DNA from: Ideonella livida
Lineage (GTDB): Bacteria; Pseudomonadota; Gammaproteobacteria; Burkholderiales; Burkholderiaceae_C
Assembly: GCF_010499455.1 (NCBI RefSeq)
Contig: NZ_JAAGOH010000002.1
Span: 124,001 to 188,000 of the forward strand
Reading direction: 5' to 3'
Length of the DNA: 64,000 bases
Made by a program: the position numbers and the translations under genes. A model generated the notes under the pieces. It saw nothing but the letters and a program-made list of their open reading frames with translations, did no database searches and was not told where the DNA came from. Position 1 is the stretch's first letter, and each line of letters starts with the position of its first letter. Below are positions 29,530 to 38,193 of the stretch, piece by piece.

Positions 29530-31467
29530 TCAGGTGATGCCGCCTGGGGCGGCCGGCCCTGAGGCCGTGCCGGTGGCCGGGGCACTGCGCTCCCAGCGCG
29601 GGGTGGCGCGCAGCACCTCCTCCAGCGTGGTCTGGCCCTCGGCCACCTTGGCCAGGCCGGCCATGCGCAGCGGCCGCATGCCTTCCTTGACGGCATGGCG
29701 GCGCAGACGGGCCAGGTCGAAGGTGGGATGGATGTCGTTCTGCAGCGCCTCGCTCAGGGTCATGAGCTCGTAGAGCGCGGTACGGCCGCGAAAACCCGTC
29801 TGACGGCAATCGGGGCAACCCACGGCGCGGTGCGGCCGCATGTGGGGAGACAGGCGCCAGGGCTGAGCCTGGCGCTCCAGCTCCTGGCGCACCGTGTCAC
29901 TGTCGTCCAGTGTCTTGCAGGTGGGGCACAGGGTACGGGTCAGGCGCTGAGCCAGCACGCCCACCACGGTGGCGGTGATCAGGTAGGGCGGCACGCCCAG
30001 GTCGATCAGCCGGGTGATGGAAGACGGTGCGTCATTGGTGTGCAGGGTGCTGAACACCAGGTGGCCGGTGAGCGCGGCTTGGATGGCCATCTCCGCGGTC
30101 TCCAGATCGCGGATCTCGCCGACCATGATGATGTCGGGGTCCTGGCGCATCAGGGCGCGCAGACCCTCGGCAAAACCCAGCTCGACCGCGGGCTGCACCT
30201 GCGTCTGGTTGAAGCTGGGCTCCACCATCTCGATGGGGTCCTCGACGGTGCAGACGTTGACCTCTTCGGTGGCGAGCTTCTTGAGTGTGGAATAGAGCGT
30301 GGTCGTCTTGCCCGAGCCGGTAGGCCCGGTCACCAGGACGATGCCGTGGCTGCGGCCGATGAGCTCGCCCCAGCGCACGGCCTCCTCCACCGAGAAGCCC
30401 AGTGCGTCGAAGGGCTTGTTCACCGACTCGGGGTCGAAGATGCGCATCACCACCTTCTCGCCGAAAGCGGTGGGCAGGGTCGACAGCCGCATCTCCACCT
30501 CGGCGTTCTCGCCCGGCGCCACCTGGGCGCGGCGGGTCTTGATGCGGCCATCCTGCGGGCGGCGCTTCTCGATCACGTCCATGCGGCCCAGCAGCTTGAT
30601 GCGGGCGGTCATGGCGGCCATCACCGGGGTGGGCACCTGGTGCACCAGGTGAAGCACCCCGTCGATGCGCAGGCGGATGACGCCCATGTCGCGCCGGGGT
30701 TCCAGGTGGATGTCGCTGGCGCGCTGGTCAAAGGCGTACTGCCAGAGCCAGTCGACGATCTGGATGACGCCCTGGTCGTTGGCATCCAGGTTGTCGCGGC
30801 CCTTGAGCTCCACCAGCTGCTCGAAGGTGTGGGCAGCGGCCGACTCGTTGGTCTTGCGGGCGTGGCGCACGTTGTGCGCCAGGGCGTAGAAGTCGCCGGT
30901 GAAGCGGTGGATCTCGTCGGGTGAGGCCAGGACCAGGCGGATGTGGCGCTTGGTGTGGGCCTCGATCTCCGGCACCCAGGCCACGTCGAAGGGCTCGCAG
31001 GTGGCGATGGTGATTTCCTGCACCCCCACATAAACCGGCAGCGAGCGCCGGTTCTCGGCGTAGGCCTGCGACATCACCTCCTGGACCTTGCTGGACTCGA
31101 CGCGCAGCGGGTCGATCTTCATGCTGCCCAGGCCACAGCGGCCGGCCAGCCACAGCACCAGCCGCTCCATGTTGAGCGGGTCGTGGCTGCGCTGGTCGCG
31201 CAGTCCGGCGCCCGCCAGGCGGCTCAGGGGATGCAGGGCCGAGTCGCTATGGCCAAAGCGCTTGGCCAGGCGGTCCGCCTCCTCCACGCTGAGCAGGCCG
31301 TCGTCGCGCAGCCACTTCAGCAGGCGCCGCATCTCCAGCCGGCCCTGGTAGCGCGGCCGCCCGCCAGGGGCCGTGGCGGAAGCGGGCGCAGCAGCCGCCG
31401 GCGGCGTGGTGGCCGCGCTGAGGGTGACAGAAGCGGCGGCAGGAGGAACGGCGTGGGTGAGGGTCAT
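29530..31467 (-). CDS. GspE/PilB-family secretion or pilus assembly ATPase
   Basis: 645 residues, in the size range of PilB/GspE hexameric ATPases that power type IV pili or type II secretion. A long Ala/Pro N-terminus and a GspE N-terminal domain precede ASDIHLEPRRDMGVIRLRID. Walker A is GPTGSGKTTTLYSTL (about residue 381), the Asp box and Walker B are in DIIMVGEIRDLETAEMA, and a zinc-binding pair is CPTC plus CPDC. No other pilus or secretion gene lies beside it. The start overlaps the stop of the upstream methyltransferase-fold gene by four bases (ATGA). Confidence 0.92.
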   Translation of the reverse strand: MTLTHAVPPAAASVTLSAATTPPAAAAPASATAPGGRPRYQGRLEMRRLLKWLRDDGLLSVEEADRLAKRFGHSDSALHPLSRLAGAGLRDQRSHDPLNMERLVLWLAGRCGLGSMKIDPLRVESSKVQEVMSQAYAENRRSLPVYVGVQEITIATCEPFDVAWVPEIEAHTKRHIRLVLASPDEIHRFTGDFYALAHNVRHARKTNESAAAHTFEQLVELKGRDNLDANDQGVIQIVDWLWQYAFDQRASDIHLEPRRDMGVIRLRIDGVLHLVHQVPTPVMAAMTARIKLLGRMDVIEKRRPQDGRIKTRRAQVAPGENAEVEMRLSTLPTAFGEKVVMRIFDPESVNKPFDALGFSVEEAVRWGELIGRSHGIVLVTGPTGSGKTTTLYSTLKKLATEEVNVCTVEDPIEMVEPSFNQTQVQPAVELGFAEGLRALMRQDPDIIMVGEIRDLETAEMAIQAALTGHLVFSTLHTNDAPSSITRLIDLGVPPYLITATVVGVLAQRLTRTLCPTCKTLDDSDTVRQELERQAQPWRLSPHMRPHRAVGCPDCRQTGFRGRTALYELMTLSEALQNDIHPTFDLARLRRHAVKEGMRPLRMAGLAKVAEGQTTLEEVLRATPRWERSAPATGTASGPAAPGGIT

Positions 31468-32315
31468 GGCCCGGCAGGGGAAGTCGCCACAAGGGCGGGG
31501 TCCAGCGGTCGGATCATGCGCAGCCACTTGCGGGCTGGCAGACCGAAGCGTTCTTCGATCTTAGCGGCGCGCAGCGCCAGCACCTCACGTTCGGGCAGTG
31601 CCGTGTGGCGTGCGGCCACCAGCACGGTGTTGCCTTCCCGGGTGGGCCGCAGGCAGCGCACCTGCTCCAGACCAAAGACCCGGGCCACCCGGCCGGCGGA
31701 GCGGGCAAAGCTGCTGCTGCGGCCGAAGAGGTTGACGGTCATCACCCCGTCCTCGTCCAGCACGTCGCGGCAGGCGGCGTAGAAGTCCTCGTCGTCCAGC
31801 ACCGGCGCGGCGGCCTCATGGTCATAGAGGTCCACGTGCAGCAGCTGGGCCACATGGCGGTTGGCCGGATCGGCGACCCAACGGGCGGCGTCCTGCTGCA
31901 GCACCGCCAGGCGGGCATCGTCATCGGGCAGCCGGAACCACAAGCGACAGGCCTGGATGACGCTGGGGTTGAGCTCGACCGCCGTGGTGGGCATGCGCAG
32001 CACCTTGTGGCAGAACTTGGTGAGCGCGGCAGCCCCCAGCCCCAGCTGCACCGCCCGGCCCTCGGTGAGGGCCTCGCTGTCGCGCCAGAGCAGACCGGCC
32101 ATCATGCGCTGGATGTACTCCAGCTCCAGCGCCCAGGGCTCGGCAATGCGCATGGCCCCCTGCACCCAGACCGAATCCAGGTGCAGGTAGCGCACGCCAG
32201 CCGCCTCGGACATGGTGGCACCCACCGTCGGCTCGGCGCTGGGCAGGCTATGGGGATCGGGGCGGGTGGCGCGGGGAGGACGGTTCTTGCGGGCAGGTTT
32301 CACGGCGCGGTTCAA
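31464..32315 (-). CDS. spermidine synthase-like protein
   Basis: 283 residues with a Rossmann methyltransferase-like fold of the spermidine synthase family. Landmarks are [19 protein letters not shown] (motif I), TTAVELNPSVIQACRLWF (acidic loop) and LLHVDLYDHEAAAPVLDDEDF (catalytic Asp region). A basic, disordered N-terminus of about 35 residues precedes the fold, and MSEAAGVRY (about 32213) is an alternative start. True polyamine synthesis is not assured. Translationally coupled to the GspE-like ATPase gene downstream. Confidence 0.78.
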   Translation of the reverse strand: MNRAVKPARKNRPPRATRPDPHSLPSAEPTVGATMSEAAGVRYLHLDSVWVQGAMRIAEPWALELEYIQRMMAGLLWRDSEALTEGRAVQLGLGAAALTKFCHKVLRMPTTAVELNPSVIQACRLWFRLPDDDARLAVLQQDAARWVADPANRHVAQLLHVDLYDHEAAAPVLDDEDFYAACRDVLDEDGVMTVNLFGRSSSFARSAGRVARVFGLEQVRCLRPTREGNTVLVAARHTALPEREVLALRAAKIEERFGLPARKWLRMIRPLDPALVATSPAGP

Positions 32316-32319
32316 GGGA

Positions 32320-32883
32320 TCAGGACGGGTCCAGCAGCCCGCAGGCCTGCAGCACCTCGGCCCAGGCGAGGCGTTTGCGCTCGAAGGACCAGCTGGCGTT
32401 GGCGGGGCTGGTGGAAGGCAGCCGGTAGACCGGCGGGCCCAGGGTTTCGGTCAGGCGGCGCAGGCGCGCCGATTCCCCGCCATTGTGGGCGATGCCCCGC
32501 AGGCCGGGCAGACGCGCCACCAGGCCGGCCAGGTCGTTGGGCACGGCCTCCCGGATGTCGGCGTCCAGGCTGCCCGGCCGACGGCAGTGCGCATAGACGT
32601 CCCAAATCGCCAGGCCGCGGGCCACCGCCCGGTCCTGGCGCTGCAGGGGCGGCAGCCCGGTCAGGTCCTCCCCCCACAAGGCGGAAAGCAGCGGCCAGAA
32701 CTGGTTGCGGGGATGGCCGTAATAGGCTTGTTGCGCCAGGGAGCTTTGCCCCGGAAAGCTGCCCAGCACCAGGAGCCGGCAATGCGGTGCCCACTGCGGC
32801 GGCAGGCCGTGGCGCACGGGCACGGGCTCAGGCCCCGCGGCGGCCCCGCCTGGTACCGCCGGGGTGCGAAGCAGGCGGCTCAC
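32320..32883 (-). CDS. uracil/hypoxanthine-DNA glycosylase family (DNA-deoxyinosine glycosylase)
   Basis: 187 residues of the UDG superfamily branch that removes deoxyinosine or mismatched uracil from DNA. Motifs: LLVLGSFPGQSSLAQQAYY with the following GHPRNQFWPLL, LAIWDVYAHCRRPGSLD, and the terminal LPSTSPANASWSF. The GTG at 32883 overlaps the tatD stop (GTGA), giving coupled translation; no ATG lies nearer the fold except an internal codon. A role in base-excision repair is supported by the family and by the adjacent nuclease-like gene. Confidence 0.85.
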   Translation of the reverse strand: MSRLLRTPAVPGGAAAGPEPVPVRHGLPPQWAPHCRLLVLGSFPGQSSLAQQAYYGHPRNQFWPLLSALWGEDLTGLPPLQRQDRAVARGLAIWDVYAHCRRPGSLDADIREAVPNDLAGLVARLPGLRGIAHNGGESARLRRLTETLGPPVYRLPSTSPANASWSFERKRLAWAEVLQACGLLDPS

Positions 32884-33740
32884 ACCAGCGCCCCCAGCCG
32901 CGGCAGCACCCGGCAGGCATTGGCGCCGGTCTGCCGCGCCGTCTCCTCCAGCGTCCAGCCGCGCAACGCGGCCAGGCTGGCGGCAATGCGCGGCAGCTGC
33001 GCGGGCTCGTTGCGGCCATGGCCGCTGGAGGCCAGGGCCGGCCCGGCAGTGGACGGCCCCTGGTCGGTGGCGGCCGCGGCCCGCTGGGCGGCGGTACGGT
33101 AGAGCCACCACGGGGGAATGTCGGGGGCATCGGTCTCCAGCACCAGGGACTCTGCGGGCAGCTGTGCAGCCTGACGACGGATGTTGAGGGCACGCTCAAA
33201 GGTCATGGCCCCGCCAAAGCCCAGGGCCAGACCACGCGCCACGAACCGCCCGGCCTGGGCATCGCTGCCGTTCCAGGCATGGGCGATGCCACCGCACACC
33301 GGATGCCGGCCCAGGCCGGCCAGCAAGGCATCGGCCGAGCGGCGCACATGCAGCAGCACCGGCAACCCATGGCGGCGCGCCAGCCGCAGCTGCGCCTCGT
33401 AGAAGCGCTGCTGCCGGGCGCGGTCCAGGCCCGGCACGAAGTGGTCCAGCCCGATCTCGCCCACGGCCACCAGGCGCGGGTCGTCGCGGGCCTGCGCCAG
33501 GGCCTGGTCCAGCCGGTCCAGGTCCTCCTCCTCGGCCTGGTCCACAAACAAGGGATGCAAGCCCAGGGCATAGGCCAGGCCATGGCGGTGGGCCAGCGCA
33601 CGCACCGTGCCGAAATGGGCGGCGGCCACCGCTGGCAGCACCATCGCGTGCACGCCGGCGGCACGCGCCCGGGCCACCACGTCGTCCACGTCCGGCGCGA
33701 ATTCGGGCGCATCCAAGTGGCAATGGGTGTCGATCCACAT
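32880..33740 (-). CDS. tatD: TatD-family metal-dependent hydrolase (DNase)
   Basis: 286 residues, TIM-barrel metal hydrolase. The metal-binding signatures are MWIDTHCHLDAPEF at the N-terminus, VAVGEIGLDHF (central Glu), LPVLLHVRRS (His), GIAHAWNGS (His) and SLVLETDAPDIPP (terminal Asp). TatD proteins are 3'-5' exonucleases in repair and DNA turnover. Coupled with the downstream glycosylase gene and 41 bases after lolD, on the same strand. Confidence 0.93.
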   Translation of the reverse strand: MWIDTHCHLDAPEFAPDVDDVVARARAAGVHAMVLPAVAAAHFGTVRALAHRHGLAYALGLHPLFVDQAEEEDLDRLDQALAQARDDPRLVAVGEIGLDHFVPGLDRARQQRFYEAQLRLARRHGLPVLLHVRRSADALLAGLGRHPVCGGIAHAWNGSDAQAGRFVARGLALGFGGAMTFERALNIRRQAAQLPAESLVLETDAPDIPPWWLYRTAAQRAAAATDQGPSTAGPALASSGHGRNEPAQLPRIAASLAALRGWTLEETARQTGANACRVLPRLGALV

Positions 33741-33781
33741 GCGCGTCCGCCGACGGCCACCCGGGACGCCGGGCGCCTCCT

Positions 33782-34486
33782 TCAGTCCACCAGCCGCCCG
33801 GCCACCATGCGCACCTGGCGCTGGCAGCGGGCGGCCAGGTCGGCGTCATGGGTCACCAGCACGAACGCCACGCCGCGTTCGCGGGCACGCTCCAGCATGA
33901 GCTGGAACACCCGGTCGGCGGTGTCGCGGTCCAGGTTGCCGGTGGGCTCATCGGCCAGCACACAGGCGGGCTGGCTGACCAGCGCCCGGGCCAGGGCCAC
34001 GCGCTGTCGCTCACCACCGGACAGCTCCGAGGGCCGGTGGAGCACACGCGCGGCCAGGCCCACCTCCGCCAGGGCGGCCTGGGCTGCGGCCCGGGCCTGC
34101 GCCTCGGGCTCGCGGCGGATGCGCAGCGGCATGGCGACGTTGTCCAGGGCGGTGAATTCCGGCAGCAGGTGGTGGAACTGGTAAACGAAGCCGAGGTGGC
34201 GGTTGCGCCAGGCCCCCTGCTCGGCCGCACTCAAGTCGGCAAAGCGCCGGCCTTGCAGCTCCACAGTGCCGCGGGTGGGCGCATCCAATCCCCCCAGCAA
34301 GTGCAGCAAGGTGCTCTTGCCGGAGCCGGAGGCCCCCACGATGGCCAGGGTCTCGCCAGCATGAACGGTGAGGTTGACCTCGTGCAGGACAGTGACGTCC
34401 AGCGGACCTTCCTGGTAGCGCTTGTGCAGGCCGGTGGCGCGCAGCACCGCGACGCGTGCGGGATCGGGATGGCGGGCGTCACTCAT
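33782..34486 (-). CDS. lolD: lipoprotein-releasing system ATPase LolD
   Basis: 234-residue ABC ATPase that energises release of outer-membrane lipoproteins from the inner membrane. Walker [18 protein letters not shown]-loop [17 protein letters not shown], signature [15 protein letters not shown], Walker [13 protein letters not shown] and H-loop LVTHD are all present. The [11 protein letters not shown] segment is typical of LolD. Its start overlaps the end of lolC by eight bases. Confidence 0.96.
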   Translation of the reverse strand: MSDARHPDPARVAVLRATGLHKRYQEGPLDVTVLHEVNLTVHAGETLAIVGASGSGKSTLLHLLGGLDAPTRGTVELQGRRFADLSAAEQGAWRNRHLGFVYQFHHLLPEFTALDNVAMPLRIRREPEAQARAAAQAALAEVGLAARVLHRPSELSGGERQRVALARALVSQPACVLADEPTGNLDRDTADRVFQLMLERARERGVAFVLVTHDADLAARCQRQVRMVAGRLVD

Positions 34487-35753
34487 AGCGCAGGGCCTCG
34501 GCCGGGTTCACGCGGCTGGCACGCCAGCTGGGATAAAGGGTGGCAGCAAAGGCCAGGGCCACCGAGATGCAGGCAATGGGCACGATGTCGGCCGCCTGCG
34601 GATCGCTGGGCATGCGGGTGATCAGGTAGATGCTGCCCGGCAGAAAGGCCACACCCAGCGCCTGCTCAATGGCCGGCACGATGACGTCGATGTGGAAGGC
34701 GATGGCCATGCCGCCCAGCACCCCGGCCAGGGTGCCGATCAGACCGCTGGCCGCGCCCTGCACCACGAAGATGGCCATGATGGAGCGCGGGCTGGCGCCC
34801 AGGGTGCGCAGGATGGCGATGTCCGCGCGCTTGTCGGTCACCGTCATCACCAGGGTGGACACCAGGTTGAAGGCGGCCACCGCCACGATGAGGGTGAGGA
34901 TGATGAACATCATGCGCTTCTCGATCTGCACCGCGTCATACCAAGCCGCATTGGTGCGGGTCCAGTCGCGCACCAGCACCTGGGGCGGCAGCTGGCCAGC
35001 CAGCTGATCCCCCAGGGCGCGCGCCTGGTGCAGGTCGGCCAGGCGCAGCTGCACGCCCGTGGGCCCACCGGTGCGGAACAGCCGCGCTGCATCGTCGAGA
35101 TGGATCAGCGCCAGGCTGCTGTCGTACTCATAGTGGCCGACGTTGAACACGCCGGTGACGGTGAACTGCTTGAGCCGGGGCACCACCCCGGCCGGCGTGA
35201 CCTGGCCACCCGGCGCGATGACGGTGACCGGATCCCCCACCCGGGCACCCAGGGCCCGGGCCAGCTCGCTGCCCAGGATGATCTTCCACTCGCCCGGCTG
35301 CAGGCGTTCCAGGCTGCCGTCGGCCTGCAGGCTGCGGGCCAGATCGGTCAAACCCACCTCGGCGCCAGGCTCCACGCCCTTGACGATCACCCCACGCATG
35401 ACCTCGCCGCGGGCCAGCAACGACTGCTGGGCCACAAAGGGCGCGGCGGCCTGCACCCCCGGGGCCAGGCGGCGCACCTGCGCGGCCAGGGCCGACCAGT
35501 CTTCCAGCGCGCCTGCGGCAGCGTCACGCAGCTCCAGATGGGCAATGGCCGAGAGCATGCGGTCGCGCACCTCCTTCTGGAAGCCGTTCATCACGCTCAG
35601 CACGATGATGAGCGCTGCCACCCCCAGGCCGATGCCGATGACCGACACCAGGGAGATGAAAGAGATGAAGCCGTTGCGGCGCCCGGCACGGCCGGCGCGG
35701 GTGTAGCGCCAACCCACCTGCCACTCAAAGGGCAGGGAGAAACGTGAAGACAT
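34479..35753 (-). CDS. lolC: lipoprotein-releasing system transmembrane protein LolC/LolE
   Basis: 424 residues. One N-terminal helix ([20 protein letters not shown]), a large periplasmic domain (about 50-270) and three C-terminal helices form the MacB/FtsX-type layout of Lol[22 protein letters not shown] and [20 protein letters not shown] are strong family markers. Only one permease gene is present, which implies a homodimer, as in other betaproteobacteria. The start at 35753 gives the conserved [12 protein letters not shown] opening. Confidence 0.95.
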   Translation of the reverse strand: MSSRFSLPFEWQVGWRYTRAGRAGRRNGFISFISLVSVIGIGLGVAALIIVLSVMNGFQKEVRDRMLSAIAHLELRDAAAGALEDWSALAAQVRRLAPGVQAAAPFVAQQSLLARGEVMRGVIVKGVEPGAEVGLTDLARSLQADGSLERLQPGEWKIILGSELARALGARVGDPVTVIAPGGQVTPAGVVPRLKQFTVTGVFNVGHYEYDSSLALIHLDDAARLFRTGGPTGVQLRLADLHQARALGDQLAGQLPPQVLVRDWTRTNAAWYDAVQIEKRMMFIILTLIVAVAAFNLVSTLVMTVTDKRADIAILRTLGASPRSIMAIFVVQGAASGLIGTLAGVLGGMAIAFHIDVIVPAIEQALGVAFLPGSIYLITRMPSDPQAADIVPIACISVALAFAATLYPSWRASRVNPAEALRYE

Positions 35754-35947
35754 GGGCGCGGATGCTACCCGCTCCACCCCATCGGGTTGACCCTGAGGCG
35801 GGCCGGGACACCCCGGGCGCCCCTGTGTCAGCCTGTATCACGGCCCGACGGACGGCCGACGGCGACCCTGCCCCCCTGCCGGGATCGCCCCCGGGGGCGC
35901 CCCCCAGGATAACCATTAGAAAAAGGCAGCTGACGCCGGGCTGACCC

Positions 35948-35967
35948 CGGTACAGCCCCCCGTACCG
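35948..35967. promoter_or_regulatory. inverted repeat, possible operator
   Basis: CGGTAC-N8-GTACCG is a perfect six-base dyad (35948-35953 and 35962-35967) immediately upstream of the -24/-12 element. It could bind a dimeric regulator; sigma-54 activators usually bind further upstream, so this is tentative. Confidence 0.35.
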
Positions 35968-35981
35968 CCTGCCACCGCCGC

Positions 35982-35999
35982 CTGGCCCGGCCCTTGCGA
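35982..35999 (+). promoter_or_regulatory. putative sigma-54 promoter
   Basis: CTGGCCCGGCCCTTGCGA fits the -24/-12 consensus: GG at 35984-35985, GC at 35996-35997, ten bases between, TGGC and TTGC intact. The predicted start near 36009 gives a leader of about 46 bases before the ATG at 36055, with an AAGGAC-like ribosome site. Confidence 0.5.
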
Positions 36000-36054
36000 T
36001 GCAGCAGGCCATGACCCCGCGCGCCGCGCAGAAGAGGGAAAGGACGAGACGACG

Positions 36055-37131
36055 ATGAGCAACGATCAACACCCCTGGCTGGCCCAGGTCCTGGGCGTCA
36101 GCCCGCCTTGGAAGGTGACCGACGTCAAGCTGCTGGCCAAGACGGGACTGGTCTCCATCCAGATTGAGAAGGAGGAAGCCCAGCACCGCTTCTGGATGGG
36201 CCGTCGGCCCACCCCGCAGCGCCGCCTGCGCTGGGACCACATCGGCATGGCGGGCTACCGCTGCGAGATCGTGCTGCTGCTGCGCGAGGGCCAGTCGGTG
36301 CCCGAGGCCCCGTGGACCGGCTCGGCCGACCTGCCTTTCACCCGGCACCTCTCCCGCCTGGTGCTGGACCTGATGCTGGAGGGCGCCACGATGTCGCAGC
36401 TCTGCCGCATGCTGGAGCTGCCCTTCTCCGAACTCTGGAAGTACAAGTTCCGCCTGGACCAGGGCAGCGCCCAGGTGCCCGCCACCGCGGCCGCCACCAC
36501 GCCCCCCGCGGCCGGCACCGTCCCGGCCCCGCCGGCGGCGGCCACCGGCCCCGCCAGCCCCCAGGAGGCCGCCCCCACCAGCACGCCGGCGGCGGGGGCC
36601 ACCCCCATGGCCACCGGACCGGCCGGGCTGCCGCCGGCCGATGCACCGCTGTGGCTGCGCCTGCTCAAAGGCGAGCTCACCCTCGACGTGCAGGCCCTGA
36701 GCCTGAAGCTCCTGCTGAGCAAGGCCAGCCGGGAGGCCCGGCTGCATGAGGACGACGACCTGCACCGGCAGGCCGCGCAGGCCCTGCACCGCTACTTCGA
36801 GCGCAACGTGCCTATCCTGGGCCACGAGATCCGCCAGCTGCAAAGCCACTGGCGGGCCGCCGGCGGCGGTGGTGGTGGCGCAGCGGCCCCGGCCACGCTG
36901 CCTGATGTCAGCGACCCGCTGTGGCAGGACCTGCTCATGGGCGAGCGCGACCTGGACGTGCGCGCCCTGAGCCTGCGCCTGCTGCTGTCCAAGCTGCGCG
37001 GCCAAGCCCGCGCCTTGCAAGACGACGAACTGCGCATGCTCAAACTGGTCGAGCTGCACCGATTCTTCGAGAAGAACCAGGCCACGCTGCGGCACGAGAT
37101 CAGCCAGATCTCGCGCTGGTCCCTCCACTGA
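36055..37131 (+). CDS. ISL3-transposase-derived N-terminal domain fused to two helical repeats; unknown function
   Basis: 358 residues. Residues 12-135 (VLGVSPPWKVTDVKL; RLRWDHIG; SADLPFTRHLSRLVLDLML; LELPFSELWKYKF) follow the N-terminal order of ISL3-family transposases: beta-hairpin, zinc-finger position, then helix-turn-helix. The CxxC cysteines are absent and there is no DDE catalytic domain. An Ala/Pro linker (138-196) leads to two repeats (198-262 and 288-352) sharing LDVxALSLxLLLSK and HEI; these may be dimerisation or docking helices. The stop overlaps the next start. Probably a regulator derived from a transposase; this is inference from visual comparison and no function is known to me. 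Confidence 0.6.
   Translation: MSNDQHPWLAQVLGVSPPWKVTDVKLLAKTGLVSIQIEKEEAQHRFWMGRRPTPQRRLRWDHIGMAGYRCEIVLLLREGQSVPEAPWTGSADLPFTRHLSRLVLDLMLEGATMSQLCRMLELPFSELWKYKFRLDQGSAQVPATAAATTPPAAGTVPAPPAAATGPASPQEAAPTSTPAAGATPMATGPAGLPPADAPLWLRLLKGELTLDVQALSLKLLLSKASREARLHEDDDLHRQAAQALHRYFERNVPILGHEIRQLQSHWRAAGGGGGGAAAPATLPDVSDPLWQDLLMGERDLDVRALSLRLLLSKLRGQARALQDDELRMLKLVELHRFFEKNQATLRHEISQISRWSLH
36646..36840 (+). repeat. internal protein repeat copy 1
   Basis: Codes residues 198-262 of the protein above (PLWLRLLKGELTLDVQALSL...). It aligns without gaps to copy 2, with about half of 65 positions identical. Confidence 0.8.
36916..37110 (+). repeat. internal protein repeat copy 2
   Basis: Codes residues 288-352 (PLWQDLLMGERDLDVRALSL...). 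A Gly/Ala linker separates it from copy 1. Confidence 0.8.
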
Positions 37132-38153
37132 TGTCCGCGAGGCCCCCCATGCAAGCCCTCACCCACGAACTCCTGACCCTGGCCGACACCACGGCGCTCA
37201 TCCAGGCTGGCAAAGCCTGCTGCATCGCCGCCGACGAGGCACTGCTGCGGCGGCTGCCACGCGGCAACTGGATCGGCGGCACCATCCCGTACTTCATGGC
37301 CCACCAGGGCGGCACGTGCAGCCGCGACCAGCTCTTCGTCGCGGAGCTGGCCACCGAAGGCGGCGGCCGCCCCACCGTGCGCTGCTACGACCGCCACAGC
37401 CTGCGCAACGTCTGCCTGGACTCACCCGACCACGGCTTCTCGGTCATGGTGCTGCCGGCCTTCAGCGCGGTGCATGAGGCCTTTGCCCAAGAGGCCCCCG
37501 ACTACCCGGACATGTACATGAAGCCCCTGGTGGGCTGGATCGCCGGGGTGCACCTGGACGACATCGGCCGCGCCACCCCCCAGGTGATCGACGGCAGCTC
37601 CGGCGAACTGCTGCGTGACGCCGCCGTGGTCATGCACATCCCCCTGCCCCCGCAGTGGGCCGCCCATGTCGACATCATCAACCTGTTCGTGCCCGGCAGC
37701 GGCCCTGAGCTGCGCTTTCCGCAGGGCGGCTTCAGCGGCGGCGATTGCCTGATCGGCGGGCAGCCGGGCAATCTGCATGACTGGCTGGTGGCCCAGCGGG
37801 TGGACACCCGCCTGCCCCTGGTGGCCGACTACCACGGGGCCATGGTCAACGTCAGCATCAAGGCCCTGGACCCGGCCCAGCGCAAGGTGGAGTTCTACGC
37901 CCCGGTCTTCGCCGACGTGCCCTACCGCGTGGCCGAACCGGTGGGCGACTACGCCCGCGCCTTTGAAGTGGCGTCCCTGCACAGCCAGGTCCCCGGCGAA
38001 CTGGTGTTCTGCTGTAACTGCATCCTGAACTACGCCTACGGCAACCTGCAGGGCCGCAGAACCGGCGCCATGGTAGGTCCCATGACCTTTGGCGAAATCG
38101 GCTACCAGCTGCTCAACCAGACCATGGTGCACCTCTCCCTGGTGCCTGCCTGA
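37131..38153 (+). CDS. FIST_C-like protein coupled to the preceding gene; function unknown
   Basis: 340 residues, no signal peptide or membrane helix. The middle holds a conserved-looking core (LRRLPRGNWIGGTIPYFM; VDIINLFVPGSGP; FPQGGFSGGDCLIGG). The C-terminus GELVFCCNCILNYAYGN then GPMTFGEIGYQLLNQTMVHL closely follows the end of FIST_C domains (small-molecule sensors, often tied to signalling proteins). The ATG overlaps the previous stop (TGATG), so the two are made together; 37149 is an alternative start. I do not recognise a characterised homologue; a ligand-sensing partner is inferred. Confidence 0.6.
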   Translation: MSARPPMQALTHELLTLADTTALIQAGKACCIAADEALLRRLPRGNWIGGTIPYFMAHQGGTCSRDQLFVAELATEGGGRPTVRCYDRHSLRNVCLDSPDHGFSVMVLPAFSAVHEAFAQEAPDYPDMYMKPLVGWIAGVHLDDIGRATPQVIDGSSGELLRDAAVVMHIPLPPQWAAHVDIINLFVPGSGPELRFPQGGFSGGDCLIGGQPGNLHDWLVAQRVDTRLPLVADYHGAMVNVSIKALDPAQRKVEFYAPVFADVPYRVAEPVGDYARAFEVASLHSQVPGELVFCCNCILNYAYGNLQGRRTGAMVGPMTFGEIGYQLLNQTMVHLSLVPA

Positions 38154-38193
38154 GGCGCCTGCCCAGGGGCGTCCGACCGATAATCGGCGCCCC

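Larger units (their letters stand above)
35754..36054. other. divergent intergenic region before the 36055 operon
   Basis: 301 bases without a gene. Contains the inverted repeat and sigma-54 element listed separately. The lolC-proximal half shows nothing distinctive. Confidence 0.6.
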
